64,000 nt of DNA, taken from positions 558,001 through 622,000 of the forward strand of contig NZ_FNUJ01000004.1 in assembly GCF_900107925.1 (NCBI RefSeq), given 5' to 3'. The DNA comes from Amycolatopsis pretoriensis. Its GTDB lineage: Bacteria; Actinomycetota; Actinomycetes; Mycobacteriales; Pseudonocardiaceae. Below, one piece after another: positions 8,211-17,306 of the stretch. The position numbers and the translations under genes are program-made. How positions within the stretch are numbered: the stretch's first letter is position 1; the number at the start of each line of letters is the position of its first letter. The notes beneath the pieces are model-generated. The model was not told the origin of the DNA. It did no database searches and worked only from the letters and a program-made list of their open reading frames with translations.

Positions 8211-10193
8211 TCACTCCTCGGACTTGCCCGACTTCAGGCCCGACGAGATCAGGTCCATCACCGACGAGTCGGCCAGCGTGGTCACGTCGCCGACCTGCCG
8301 GTTCTCCGCGACGTCACGCAGGAGGCGGCGCATGATCTTGCCCGAACGCGTCTTCGGCAGCTCCGGCACGACCATGATCTGCCGCGGCTTCGCGATCGGC
8401 CCGATCTCCTTGGCGACGTGGTTGCGCAGTGCCTGGATGGCCTCCTCGCCGCCGTCGACCGCGTTGCCGCGCAGGATGACGAACGCGACGATGCCCTGGC
8501 CGGTCGTCGGGTCGGTCGCGCCGACGACCGCGGCCTCGGCCACCGTCGGGTGCGACACGAGCGCCGACTCGACCTCGGTCGTCGAGATGCGGTGGCCGGA
8601 CACGTTCATCACGTCGTCGACGCGGCCCAGCAGCCAGACGTCGCCGTCGTTGTCGTACTTCGCGCCGTCGCCGGCGAAGTAGAAGCCCTGGTCCTTGAAG
8701 CGCGACCAGTACGTGTCGCGGAAGCGCTCCTCGTCGCCCCAGACACCCCGCAGCATGGACGGCCACGGCTTGTCGAGCACCAGGTACCCGCCGCCGCCCG
8801 GGCCGACCTCGGTGCCCTGGTCGTCGACGACCTTCGCGGAAATGCCCGGCAGCGCCTTCTGCGCCGAGCCCGGCTTGGTGGACGTCACGCCCGGCAGCGG
8901 CGAAATCATGATCGCGCCGGTTTCGGTCTGCCACCACGTGTCGACGATCGGCGTCTTGCCCGCACCGATGTTCTCGCGGTACCAGATCCACGCCTCGGGG
9001 TTGATCGGCTCGCCGACCGAACCCAGCACCCGCAGCGACGACAGGTCGTACTTCTCCGGGATTTCCGCGCCCCACTTCATGAAGGTGCGGATCAGCGTCG
9101 GCGCCGTGTAGTAGAGGGAGACCTTGTACTTCTGGATGATCTCCCAGTGCCGGCCCTCGTGCGGGGTGTTCGGCGTGCCTTCGTAGACGACCTGCGTGAC
9201 GCGGTTGGCGAGCGGGCCGTAGACGATGTAGCTGTGGCCGGTGATCCAGCCGATGTCCGCGGTGCACCAGTAGACGTCCTCGCCGGCCTTGTGGTCGAAG
9301 ACGTTGTGGTGCGTGTACGCCGTCTGCGTCAGGTAGCCGCCCGAAGTGTGCAGGATGCCCTTCGGCTTCCCGGTCGTCCCGGACGTGTAGAGGATGAACA
9401 GCGGGTGCTCGCTGTCGAAGGCTTCGGGAGTGTGCTCTTCGGACTGTTCGTCGACGAGCTCGTGCCACCAGAGGTCGCGGTCGTCGGTCCACGGGACGTC
9501 GCCCTCGAGCTTGTCGCCGGTGCGCTTGACGACGATGACCTTCTCGACCGTTTCGGCGCCTTCGAGCGCTTCGTCGACGTTGGCCTTCATCGGCGCGGCC
9601 TTGCCGCGGCGGAACTGGCCGTCGGAGGTGATCACGACCTTCGCGGCGGCGTCGTCGACGCGGGCCCGCAACGCCGTCGGCGAGAAGCCGCCGAAGACGA
9701 CGTTGTGCAGCGCGCCGATCCGCGCGCACGCGAGCATCGCGAAGATGGCCTCGGGGACCATCTGCAGCTGGATCGCCACGACGTCGCCGGCGGCGACACC
9801 GAGGGACGCGAGTGCGTTGGCGGCCTTGGAAACCTCGGTCTTCAGCTCGGCGTAGGTGATGTCCCGCGTGTCACCCGGCTCGCCGACCCAGTGGATCGCG
9901 ACCTGCTCGCCGTGCCCGGACTCGACGTGCCGGTCGACGCAGTTGTACGCGACGTTCAGCTTGCCGCCGACGAACCACTTCGCGAAGGGCGCATTGGTCC
10001 AGTCCAGTACCGTGGTCCACTTCGTGTCCCACGTCAGCCGCTCCGCCTGCTTCGCCCAGAACGCTTCGCGATCGGCGTCCGCCTCGGCGTAGAGATCGGC
10101 CTTCGCATTGGCCTGGCCAGCGAATTCGTCACTGGGCGGGAACGTGCGGCTCTCGGTGAGCAGGTTGTCCAGGGCGGGGGACTGCTCGGTCAT
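8211..10193 (-). CDS. acs: Acetyl-CoA synthetase
   Basis: 660 residues, the normal length for Acs (about 650). ANL-superfamily motifs are present: YTSGTTGKPKGILH (phosphate loop) near residue 275, DTWWQTETGAI, the hinge region WLLGRVDDVMNVSGHR, and near the C-terminus PKTRSGKIMRR, whose lysine is the acetylation-controlled catalytic residue of Acs. It makes acetyl-CoA from acetate, ATP and CoA via acetyl-AMP. ATG 10193 has AGGAGG about 11 bases upstream. It is monocistronic with a strong hairpin downstream. Position near ephE-like genes agrees with the mycobacterial order. Confidence 0.95.
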   Translation of the reverse strand: MTEQSPALDNLLTESRTFPPSDEFAGQANAKADLYAEADADREAFWAKQAERLTWDTKWTTVLDWTNAPFAKWFVGGKLNVAYNCVDRHVESGHGEQVAIHWVGEPGDTRDITYAELKTEVSKAANALASLGVAAGDVVAIQLQMVPEAIFAMLACARIGALHNVVFGGFSPTALRARVDDAAAKVVITSDGQFRRGKAAPMKANVDEALEGAETVEKVIVVKRTGDKLEGDVPWTDDRDLWWHELVDEQSEEHTPEAFDSEHPLFILYTSGTTGKPKGILHTSGGYLTQTAYTHHNVFDHKAGEDVYWCTADIGWITGHSYIVYGPLANRVTQVVYEGTPNTPHEGRHWEIIQKYKVSLYYTAPTLIRTFMKWGAEIPEKYDLSSLRVLGSVGEPINPEAWIWYRENIGAGKTPIVDTWWQTETGAIMISPLPGVTSTKPGSAQKALPGISAKVVDDQGTEVGPGGGGYLVLDKPWPSMLRGVWGDEERFRDTYWSRFKDQGFYFAGDGAKYDNDGDVWLLGRVDDVMNVSGHRISTTEVESALVSHPTVAEAAVVGATDPTTGQGIVAFVILRGNAVDGGEEAIQALRNHVAKEIGPIAKPRQIMVVPELPKTRSGKIMRRLLRDVAENRQVGDVTTLADSSVMDLISSGLKSGKSEE

Positions 10194-10293
10194 GGTTGCA
10201 AGGCCTCCTGTAGTGCGCCGACATGACGGCTAGCGGCACGCTAGCGACGTTAGTCCGCCTTGTAAAAGGTTGCACCCACGTTGCCCGCCCGTT

Positions 10294-10896
10294 TCACCGT
10301 GCCAGGCGAGCCCCGGTGACTAAGCGTTCGTTCAGCCGCGCCTTCGCGGCGGGCCACTCCGGCGCCAGCATCGAATAGGTGACGGTGTCGCGCGACGAGC
10401 CGTCCGGCCGGATCCGGTGCGCGCGCAGGACACCTTCGCGCAGCGCGCCGAGCCGTTCGATGGCGCGTTGCGAGCGCAGGTTGCGGATGTCGGTCTCCCA
10501 GCAGACCCGTTGCGCGTCAAGGGTTTCGAAGGCGTGGGTCAGCAGGAGCAGCTTCGATTCGGTGTTCAGGCCGGTGCGCTGCCAGTCCGCGCCGATCCAC
10601 GTGTGCCCGATCGAAAGGATCCGGTGCTTCTCGACGACCTGGTAGTACGACGTCGTCCCGGCGACGCGTCCGGAAGCGGCGTCGATCTGCGCGAAGGGCA
10701 GCCGGCCGGGCTCTTCGAGCGCCTGCTCGACCATCCGCTCCGCTTCGGGAAGATCCCCCGGCTGCCGGATGCTGAGCCACGCCCAGATGCCCGGGTCGGC
10801 GCCGGCTTCCAGGAGGCCCTTGGCGTGCTCGGGCATCAGCGGCTCAAGACGGACGTGCTCGCCGGACAGGGTCGGTCGGGTGCTCCAGTCGGTCAC
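10294..10896 (-). CDS. GNAT-family N-acetyltransferase (RimJ/RimL-like)
   Basis: 200 residues from GTG 10896 (VTDWSTRPTLSGEHVRLEPL); the open frame extends to 10992 but the upstream 32 residues do not resemble the family. The RimL-type landmarks are GHTWIGADWQRTGLNTESKLLL (acetyl-CoA loop, near residue 108) and ETDIRNLRSQRAIERLGALREGVLR. Members acetylate ribosomal protein N-termini, small amines or antibiotics; the substrate here is unknown. It is divergent from the phosphoribosyltransferase gene with a short shared promoter region. Confidence 0.85.
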   Translation of the reverse strand: MTDWSTRPTLSGEHVRLEPLMPEHAKGLLEAGADPGIWAWLSIRQPGDLPEAERMVEQALEEPGRLPFAQIDAASGRVAGTTSYYQVVEKHRILSIGHTWIGADWQRTGLNTESKLLLLTHAFETLDAQRVCWETDIRNLRSQRAIERLGALREGVLRAHRIRPDGSSRDTVTYSMLAPEWPAAKARLNERLVTGARLAR

Positions 10897-11009
10897 ATGC
10901 TCACCGTAAGCGGCGCAATGGCTGTCTCTGATAGCCAATTTCCGAGCATTTCCACAGGCCACTTCGGCGTTGCCTATGCTCGGCTGAACCACGACGAAGG
11001 GCGAGATCG

Positions 11010-11507
11010 ATGGCCGAAGAGCGGGAAGAGCTGAGCTGGGAGCTGTTCGGCACCGCGAGCCGTGAACTGGCTCACACCATCGCCGACGACGGCTTCGCGC
11101 CGGACCTCATCCTGTCCATCGCCCGCGGCGGCCTGTTCGTCGCCGGCGCGCTCGGCTACGCGCTCGACGTGAAGAACCTGCACGTGATGAACGTCGAGTT
11201 CTACACCGGCGTCGACCAGCGCCTCGACCTGCCGGTGATGCTGCCGCCGGTGCCCAACGTCGTCGACCTGACGAGCAAGAAGGTGCTGATCGCCGACGAC
11301 GTCGCCGACACCGGCGCCACGCTCAAGCTGGTCCGCGACTTCTGCCTCGAGCACGTCGCCGAGGTGCGCTCGGCCGTCGTCTACGAAAAGCCGCACTCGA
11401 CGGTCAAGTGCGAGTACGTCTGGCGGCACACCGAAAAGTGGATCAACTTCCCGTGGTCGGTGCTGCCGCCCGTGGTCGCCCGCGAAGGACAGGTGCTCGA
11501 CGCATGA
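11010..11507 (+). CDS. Phosphoribosyltransferase
   Basis: 165 residues. The PRPP-binding motif is VLIADDVADTGATL near residue 91, and the start region LSWELFGTASRELAHTIADDGFAPDLILSIARGGLFVAGAL is typical of the small purine-type PRTases (xanthine/hypoxanthine group) of actinobacteria. It would transfer a phosphoribosyl group to a purine base in salvage; the exact base is not clear. ATG 11010 has AAGGGCGAG upstream. Its stop overlaps the start of the next gene in ATGA, so the two are translationally coupled. Confidence 0.8.
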   Translation: MAEEREELSWELFGTASRELAHTIADDGFAPDLILSIARGGLFVAGALGYALDVKNLHVMNVEFYTGVDQRLDLPVMLPPVPNVVDLTSKKVLIADDVADTGATLKLVRDFCLEHVAEVRSAVVYEKPHSTVKCEYVWRHTEKWINFPWSVLPPVVAREGQVLDA

Positions 11508-12226
11508 CCGACCCGCTGAAGCCGCTCCTCGACCTCGAAGGCGTCGCCGCGGCCGCGAAGTCCGCGCAGGACGCCGTGTTCGCGGTCCACCGGCTCCCGG
11601 CCAACCTCCGCGGCGGCGCGGCGACCGCGGCCGAGGCGTCGGTCCGCGCGGCCCGCGCGTCCGCCGGCATCGAGGGCGCGAACCCCGAACTACCTCTTGA
11701 CGGTGCCGTCGCCGACCCGGTGCTCGCCGGCGCGCTGCGCGTCGCGGAGACGCTCGAAACGCTGCTCCCGACGTGGCGCCGCGCGCCTCTGCAAGCCTTG
11801 GCGCGCCTGCACGTTCTCGCCGCGGCCGACCTCGTCGACGACCTGGACGCGTTGGGCCGCCCGCGGTCCGGTGGCGGCCGCTTGGAACTGCTCGCCCAGC
11901 TCGTCACGGGTGCGACGTCGGTGCCGGGCCCGGTCCTGACCGCCGTGGTGCACGGAGAACTGCTGGCGCTCAAGCCGTTCGGCAGCGCGGACGGTGTCGT
12001 GGCCCGCGCGGCCGCGCGGCTGACGATGGTCGCGACCGGCTTGGACCCGAAGGCGTTGAGCGTTCCCGAAGTCGCGTTCTTCCGGCGGGTGCCAAAGTAT
12101 TTGGAAACCGCGGAGGGATTCGCGAGCGGTTCGCCGGACGGCGTACGCGAGTGGCTGCTCTTCTGCTGCGAAGCGTTCGAAGCCGGTGCGCGCGAAGCGA
12201 AGAGCATTTCGGACGCGGCGTCCTAA
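11504..12226 (+). CDS. Fic-like fold protein with degenerate core motif
   Basis: 240 residues from ATG 11504, overlapping the previous stop (ATGA). Homologues are often annotated simply as hypothetical or oxidoreductase (recalled). The segment ALKPFGSADGVVARAAARL near residue 155 sits where Fic proteins have HPFxxGNGRxxR; spacing is kept but the catalytic His and the Asn-Gly-Arg are replaced. The preceding PLQALARLHVLAAADLVDD helix also fits a Fic core. If the relation is right, it is not an active AMPylase. Its stop overlaps the nickel transporter stop by 4 bp. Confidence 0.5.
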   Translation: MTDPLKPLLDLEGVAAAAKSAQDAVFAVHRLPANLRGGAATAAEASVRAARASAGIEGANPELPLDGAVADPVLAGALRVAETLETLLPTWRRAPLQALARLHVLAAADLVDDLDALGRPRSGGGRLELLAQLVTGATSVPGPVLTAVVHGELLALKPFGSADGVVARAAARLTMVATGLDPKALSVPEVAFFRRVPKYLETAEGFASGSPDGVREWLLFCCEAFEAGAREAKSISDAAS

Positions 12227-13320
12227 TTGGACAGCTTCGCCGACCACTTCTCTTCGATCCGCCCGAACCGCCACACCGCGAGCGCGACGACCCACGTCAG
12301 CACGAACAGCCCGACGATCCCGAACCCGACGTAGTCCAGGTCCACCGACGCGATCGCGGCCAGCGGTCCCGAGGTGATGTCCAGCTTCTCGGCGAGGATC
12401 GACACCAGCTCGATGGTCCCGATCACCAGCGCCACCGCGACCGACAACGCCGTCACCGTGATGTTGTAGAAGATCTTGCGCACCGGCTTCGCGAACGCCC
12501 AGCCGTAGGCGAAGTTCATGAAGCAGCCGTCCACGGTGTCGAACAGGCTCATGCCGGCGGCGAACAGGATCGGCAGCACGAGGATCGCGTACCAGGGCAG
12601 GGCGAACGTCGCCGCGCCGGCGGCCAGCACCAGCAGCCCGATTTCCGTCGCGGTGTCGAAACCCAGCCCGAACAGCACGCCGACGGGGTAGATGTGCCAC
12701 GGCTTGCGCACGGCCTTCGTCGCGCCGCGCAGCAGCCGGTTCATGACACCGCGGTTGTCCAGCTGGTGCTCCAGCGCGGCTTCGTCGAACTCGCCGTGGC
12801 GCATCTTCTTGAAGACCCGCAGGATCCCGATCAGCACGACGAGGTTGAGGATCGCGATCACGTACAGGAACACGCCGGACACCGACGTGCCGATGAGGCC
12901 GGTGGCGTCGTGCAACGCCGAGGAGTCGTCCTCGACCTGCCCGGCCAGCGCGCGGACGCCCAGCGAGAGCAGCAGGCACAGCGCGAACACGATCGTCGAG
13001 TGCCCGAGGGAGAACCAGAACCCGACCGAAAGCGGGCGCTGGCCGTCGGCCATCAGCTTGCGGGTGGTGCCGTCGATCGCCGCGATGTGGTCGGCGTCGA
13101 ACGCGTGCCGCATGCCGAGCGTGAACGCCGTGACGCCCAGCCCGATCCCGAACACGCCCGTCGTGCCCAGCGCGTAGTGGTGGGGCGCGACGAAGACCGC
13201 CAGCACCACCCAGCCCACGACGTTGAGGAGCAGGACGAACCCCGCCATCCCGCCGACGGACACCCACTCGCGGCGCGAGAGCCCACGCCGCGAGCCGTCT
13301 TTCGTACCCGTGCCCACCAT
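12223..13320 (-). CDS. High-affinity nickel/cobalt permease (HoxN/NixA family)
   Basis: 365 residues with eight apparent membrane helices. The family signature in helix 2 is RHAFDADHIAAIDGTTRKL (H-x4-D-H), followed in helix 3 by GFWFSLGHSTIVF, both needed for Ni2+ or Co2+ recognition. The usual length is 330-370. ATG 13320 is 52 bp after the start-proximal end of murQ's downstream region. No cobalamin riboswitch was seen upstream, and no urease or hydrogenase genes lie nearby, so the metal's user is unknown. Confidence 0.92.
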   Translation of the reverse strand: MVGTGTKDGSRRGLSRREWVSVGGMAGFVLLLNVVGWVVLAVFVAPHHYALGTTGVFGIGLGVTAFTLGMRHAFDADHIAAIDGTTRKLMADGQRPLSVGFWFSLGHSTIVFALCLLLSLGVRALAGQVEDDSSALHDATGLIGTSVSGVFLYVIAILNLVVLIGILRVFKKMRHGEFDEAALEHQLDNRGVMNRLLRGATKAVRKPWHIYPVGVLFGLGFDTATEIGLLVLAAGAATFALPWYAILVLPILFAAGMSLFDTVDGCFMNFAYGWAFAKPVRKIFYNITVTALSVAVALVIGTIELVSILAEKLDITSGPLAAIASVDLDYVGFGIVGLFVLTWVVALAVWRFGRIEEKWSAKLSN

Positions 13321-13372
13321 CGCCGCCCGCCCTTCCTCATCTGAGAGGTTAGACAGGTGAACAGATGATGGT

Positions 13373-14326
13373 CTAGCTCGCGCGCACCCGCACCAGGTCG
13401 AGCGCCTTCCGCACGTGCCCGCCCGACGCGTGCAGTGCCTTCGCCGCGCTCTTGACGTCCTCGCCGGACAGCAAGTGCACCAGCGCCACCTTGAGGTCGC
13501 CCCCGGCCTCGGTGAGCGCGTCCGAGCAGTCCGCCATCGTCATGCCGGTGGCTTCCTGCAGGATCCGGATGGTCCGGCCGCGCAGCTTCGCGTTCGTCGC
13601 CCGCATGCTGACCATGAGGTTGGAGTAGGTCCGGCCCAGCTTGATCATCGTCGCCGTGGAGAACGACGTGAGGATCATCTTCTGCGCCGTGCCCGCCTTC
13701 ATCCGGGTCGAGCCGGCGATCGCCTCCGGGCCGGTGTCGACCGCGATGAGCACGTCGACGCCCGCCGGCTTCGCGGCCTTCGGGTTGCCCGACACCAGGC
13801 CGGTGCGGGCGCCCTGGCGCGACGCGGCCAGCAGCGCGCCCAAGACGTACGGCGTCCTGCCCGACGCCGTCAGCCCCAGCACGAAGTCGCCCGGCTGGAC
13901 CATCGCGGCCATCTCGGCCGCGCCGGCCCCGTCGTCGTCCTCCGCGTTTTCGACGGCCTGGCGCAGCGCGCGCTCGCCGCCGGCGTGGTGCGCGATGAAC
14001 CAGTCCGACGGCACGTTGAACGTCGGCACCAGCTCCGCCGCGTCCAGCGTGGCGAGGCGCCCGGACGTGCCCGCGCCGACGTAGTGCACCCGGCCGCCGG
14101 CCCGCAGGGCGTCCACCGCGTAGTCCACCGCGCGCGCCACCTGGGGCAGCACCGCGGCCACGGCGCCGGCGACCGTGCGGTCTTCGGCGTTGATCGCGCC
14201 CAGGATCCCCGCGGTGGACATCAGGTCGATGTCCGTGGTGCGGGGATTGCGGGTTTCGGTCGGCGAATCGACGTGCACCGCCTGCGTGGGGACGGTCATC
14301 ATGCGCCTCACATTTTCTCCGGTCAT
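13373..14326 (-). CDS. murQ: N-acetylmuramic acid 6-phosphate etherase
   Basis: 317 residues (family about 300). SIS-domain landmarks: GGRVHYVGAGTSGRLATLDAAELVPTF near residue 80, TASGRTPYVLGAL, and the MurQ segment GPEAIAGSTRMKAGTAQKMILT. The enzyme splits the lactyl ether of MurNAc-6P to GlcNAc-6P and D-lactate during recycling of cell-wall sugars. The start ATG 14326 lies in TAATG overlapping the murR stop, so the two are translationally coupled. A second start pair at 14302-14299 is possible. No PTS MurNAc permease (murP) or MurNAc kinase is in the window, so how MurNAc-6P arises is open. Confidence 0.95.
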   Translation of the reverse strand: MTGENVRRMMTVPTQAVHVDSPTETRNPRTTDIDLMSTAGILGAINAEDRTVAGAVAAVLPQVARAVDYAVDALRAGGRVHYVGAGTSGRLATLDAAELVPTFNVPSDWFIAHHAGGERALRQAVENAEDDDGAGAAEMAAMVQPGDFVLGLTASGRTPYVLGALLAASRQGARTGLVSGNPKAAKPAGVDVLIAVDTGPEAIAGSTRMKAGTAQKMILTSFSTATMIKLGRTYSNLMVSMRATNAKLRGRTIRILQEATGMTMADCSDALTEAGGDLKVALVHLLSGEDVKSAAKALHASGGHVRKALDLVRVRAS

Positions 14327-15327
14327 TACTTGCCGGTTTCCCGCGGACGGCGACGACCGTCCGGCCTGACCCCCAAGCGGTGCGAGCCGACCGCGTCCCT
14401 GGTCGCGTCCAGGGCGTTGACCGACGCGTCCATGTGCCGCTGCGCGACGCCGATGAACAGGCAGTCGATGACGGTGAGCTGGGCGATGCGGCTCGCCGTC
14501 GCGCCCGACCGGAACGTGGTTTCCCGGGCTGCCGTCGTCAAAACGTAGTCGGCGACCTCGGTGATCGGGGACCGCGGGAAGTTCGTCACGGCGATGGTGA
14601 TCGCGCCGTGCTCCCGGGCCACCCGCAGCGCCTCGACGGTGTCGGTGGTCGCGCCGGTGTGCGAGACGCCGATGGCGACGTCACCGGGGCTCAGCACCGC
14701 GGCCGAGGTGAGCATGATGTGCGTGTCCGACCACGAGAAGCACACGCGGCCGATGCGGTGCAGCTTCTGCTGAAGGTCCGCGGCGACGAACGCGCTGGCG
14801 CCCACGCCGTAGACGTCCACGCGGCCGGCGTTCGCGACGACCTCGATCACGCGCTCCAGCGTGGCGACGTCGAGCTGGTCGGCCGTCTCCTCGACGGCCC
14901 GCGCGTCGGCGAAGCTGACCTTGCCGATGACGGCCGCGAGGTCGTCCTCCGGCCCGATCTCGCCGCCGAGGTTGCGCGTGGTGCGCGCCTCGGTGCGCGC
15001 GGTGTCCGCGGCCAGCGCGATGCGCAGCTGCGGGTACCCGCCGACGCCGACCGCCTTGCAGAAGCGCGTCACCGTCGTCTCGCTCGTGTTGGCCGCCAAG
15101 GCCACTTCGGTGATGCTGCGTCTCGCGACCTGCGCGGGATCCTCCAGCACCACCTTCGCCACGCGCTGCTCGGCGCGGGCCAGGCCGGGGAGCAGGGACC
15201 GGATCCGGACCAGCGGGCTCGCGTCCGCGTCCCGCACGGCCGGCTGGACCGATACGGGCTCGGACGGTGCCGTGCCGACTACGGATTCGGTATCACTCAC
15301 CGTCGGAAAGTTACTAACCGTTGGCAT
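14326..15327 (-). CDS. murR: RpiR/MurR-family transcriptional regulator with SIS domain
   Basis: 333 residues from ATG 15327. The N-terminal RpiR helix-turn-helix is seen as RSITEVALAANTSETTVTRFCKAVGVGGYPQLRIALAAD (about residues 70-108), and the SIS sugar-phosphate domain as RVDVYGVGASAFVAADLQQKLHRIG then GVSHTGATTDTVEALRVA. In known systems MurR represses murQ and binds MurNAc-6P. It is followed directly by murQ. The name follows from context rather than measured specificity. The 210-bp gap to amiE (15328-15538) is AT-richer and should hold the murR promoter. Confidence 0.85.
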   Translation of the reverse strand: MPTVSNFPTVSDTESVVGTAPSEPVSVQPAVRDADASPLVRIRSLLPGLARAEQRVAKVVLEDPAQVARRSITEVALAANTSETTVTRFCKAVGVGGYPQLRIALAADTARTEARTTRNLGGEIGPEDDLAAVIGKVSFADARAVEETADQLDVATLERVIEVVANAGRVDVYGVGASAFVAADLQQKLHRIGRVCFSWSDTHIMLTSAAVLSPGDVAIGVSHTGATTDTVEALRVAREHGAITIAVTNFPRSPITEVADYVLTTAARETTFRSGATASRIAQLTVIDCLFIGVAQRHMDASVNALDATRDAVGSHRLGVRPDGRRRPRETGK

Positions 15328-15538
15328 CTGCGACAAGGCTACCCACACCCTTCGGTCGGATCGCAACCCGTCCGTGTCTGCGGATCTGGATTTGCGATTA
15401 ATCACTGACCAGAAAGTCGCCAACCAGGTCGGTCTTGTTAACGAGGTCAAGCTAACGACTTGGCAACTTAGTGTCGCGGCGCAAACGGCAAGCGGACGGT
15501 AAATTCGGTTCGAAGTTCGACGGTCAGCGACAGCGCTG

Positions 15539-17296
15539 TCACCTTGAGCTCAACTGCCAACCCTCCGCGACGAACGCGGCGGGATTTCGTTCACCGTCGA
15601 GGAGTGATCGGCCGCTCTCGGTGACTTTCACACCGTCGACCGAAACTCCGCGACCCGTGTAACTCGGGTCGGTGCTGTAACGCCACCGCAGGCTCACCGA
15701 CGCGCCGCGCGGCAGCGTGCCCGCCGCCCGCCACCAGGCACGGTGCCCGTGCCCGGAGAGCGACGTCACATCTCCGGAGGGTGCGCCCGGACCGGAAACC
15801 GACAGCGCGATCGGTTGCCAGTTCACCCCGTCGGTGGTCGCTTGCAGCTGAAGTGGATCAGAGCTTCCCTCGGTGTCCACGAAGGCGTAAAAGGACACGC
15901 GCGCTTGATCACTTTGCGTAGTAAACGGGCCGGTACTCAGCGTGGCGACGCTCGCGTTACCCAGCGTGCTCGTCCAGGCGTCCTTCCCGGCCTTCGGCTC
16001 GACGGCCATGGCCCGGGCCAGCGAGGTCGCCCACACCTGGCGCGCGGTGTTGATCGAGCCCCAGTTCCGGCTCGGGTGCACGCGGTTGGTCAGCAGGATC
16101 GCGAAGGAGCGCGACTCGGGGTCGATGACCAGCGTCGTCCCGGTGAAGCCGGTGTGCCCGGCGGTGACCGGGGACGCCAGCGCGCCCATGTACCAGGGCT
16201 GGTCGAGCTCGAAGCCCAGGCCGTGCGCGTCGTCCGGGAACTGCTGGTTGTAGTTCGTCAGCATCATCTGCCGCACGGTGTCCTCGCCGAGGATCCGGTG
16301 CCCGCGGTAGCTGCCGCCGTTGAGCATCGTCTGGGCGAGGACGGCCATGTCGTTCGCGGTGCTGAACACGCCCGCGTGCCCGGCGACGCCGCCGAGCGAC
16401 CACGCGTTCTCGTCGTGCACGCTGCCGCGGACCATCCCACGCGGCGGGTTCGCCTCGTACTCCGTGGCGGCGACGCGGTTCAGCTTCGACGCGGGCGGGT
16501 TGTAGCCGGTGTCGACCATGCCCAGGGGCGCGGTGATCCGGTCGTGGACGACCTTGTCGAGGGGCTGCCCGGTCAGCTTCTCGACGATGAAGCCGAGGGT
16601 GAGCAGGTTGATGTCGGAGTAGAGGTAGGTCGTGCCCGGCTTGTTCTTCAGCGGGCTGTCGAGCACGGCCTGCCGGCGCGACGGGATGTCCGGGTAGCCG
16701 GCCCACAGCGACGGGATCGGGTCGGCGTCGAACCCCGAGACGTGCGTGAGCAGCATCTTGATGGTGATGGCGGCCTTGTCGCCCGTGGCGAACTCCGGGA
16801 AGAACTTCGACACGGGCGTGTCGATGGTCAGCTGCCCGCGTTCGACCAGCTGCAGCACGGCGATCGAGGTGAACAGCTTCGAGATCGACGCCATGTCGAA
16901 GATGGTGTCGTTGCGCATCGGGACCTGCTGGTCGACGGGCAGTTCGGTGCCCGCAGCGTCGGCGTACCGCAGCGCGCCGCCGACGGCGTAGCGGTCGACG
17001 ACCACGCCGTCGTGGGCCAGCAGGCCGACCGCGCCGGAGAAGTGCGGGTGCCCGGTCGTGTCCGGTTTCGTCCAGCTCGCCAGGAAGTCCTCAGCGGCCT
17101 TGATCGGCGCCGGGTCCAGGTTGACCTCTTGCGGGCGTCCGTCGCGCAGGGTCGTCCACGGCGCGGCGAAGCCGTGCTGCGGCCGGTCGAAACGGCCCGC
17201 GTCGTCGTGGCGTCCGATGGCGCTGGCTCCCGAGGTCAACGTGGTCAGTGCGACCAGCACTCCGGTGGCCGCGGCGATGACCTTCCTAGCACGCAC
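15539..17296 (-). CDS. Secreted serine beta-lactamase-fold hydrolase, AmiE (YbbE)-like
   Basis: 585 residues with a Sec signal peptide (hydrophobic stretch ending SGASA, near residue 26). The penicillin-binding-protein/AmpC fold shows the SxxK motif in MASISKLFTSI (near residue 134), a YSD in place of YxN, and a late GHTGFTG. In the B. subtilis mur cluster the corresponding YbbE/AmiE removes the peptide from MurNAc-peptides; that role is inferred here from the adjacent namZ and nagZ. The last ~150 residues form an added beta-rich domain (VSFYAFVDTEGSSDPLQLQ onward), absent from the short relatives. GTG 17296 lies 10 bp after the namZ stop. Confidence 0.75.
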   Translation of the reverse strand: MRARKVIAAATGVLVALTTLTSGASAIGRHDDAGRFDRPQHGFAAPWTTLRDGRPQEVNLDPAPIKAAEDFLASWTKPDTTGHPHFSGAVGLLAHDGVVVDRYAVGGALRYADAAGTELPVDQQVPMRNDTIFDMASISKLFTSIAVLQLVERGQLTIDTPVSKFFPEFATGDKAAITIKMLLTHVSGFDADPIPSLWAGYPDIPSRRQAVLDSPLKNKPGTTYLYSDINLLTLGFIVEKLTGQPLDKVVHDRITAPLGMVDTGYNPPASKLNRVAATEYEANPPRGMVRGSVHDENAWSLGGVAGHAGVFSTANDMAVLAQTMLNGGSYRGHRILGEDTVRQMMLTNYNQQFPDDAHGLGFELDQPWYMGALASPVTAGHTGFTGTTLVIDPESRSFAILLTNRVHPSRNWGSINTARQVWATSLARAMAVEPKAGKDAWTSTLGNASVATLSTGPFTTQSDQARVSFYAFVDTEGSSDPLQLQATTDGVNWQPIALSVSGPGAPSGDVTSLSGHGHRAWWRAAGTLPRGASVSLRWRYSTDPSYTGRGVSVDGVKVTESGRSLLDGERNPAAFVAEGWQLSSR

Positions 17297-17306
17297 GAGT
17301 TCCCCC

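Noticed and set aside
13321..13372. Cobalamin riboswitch before the nickel/cobalt permease
   Set aside because: The 52-bp gap is far too short and no B12-box sequence is seen.
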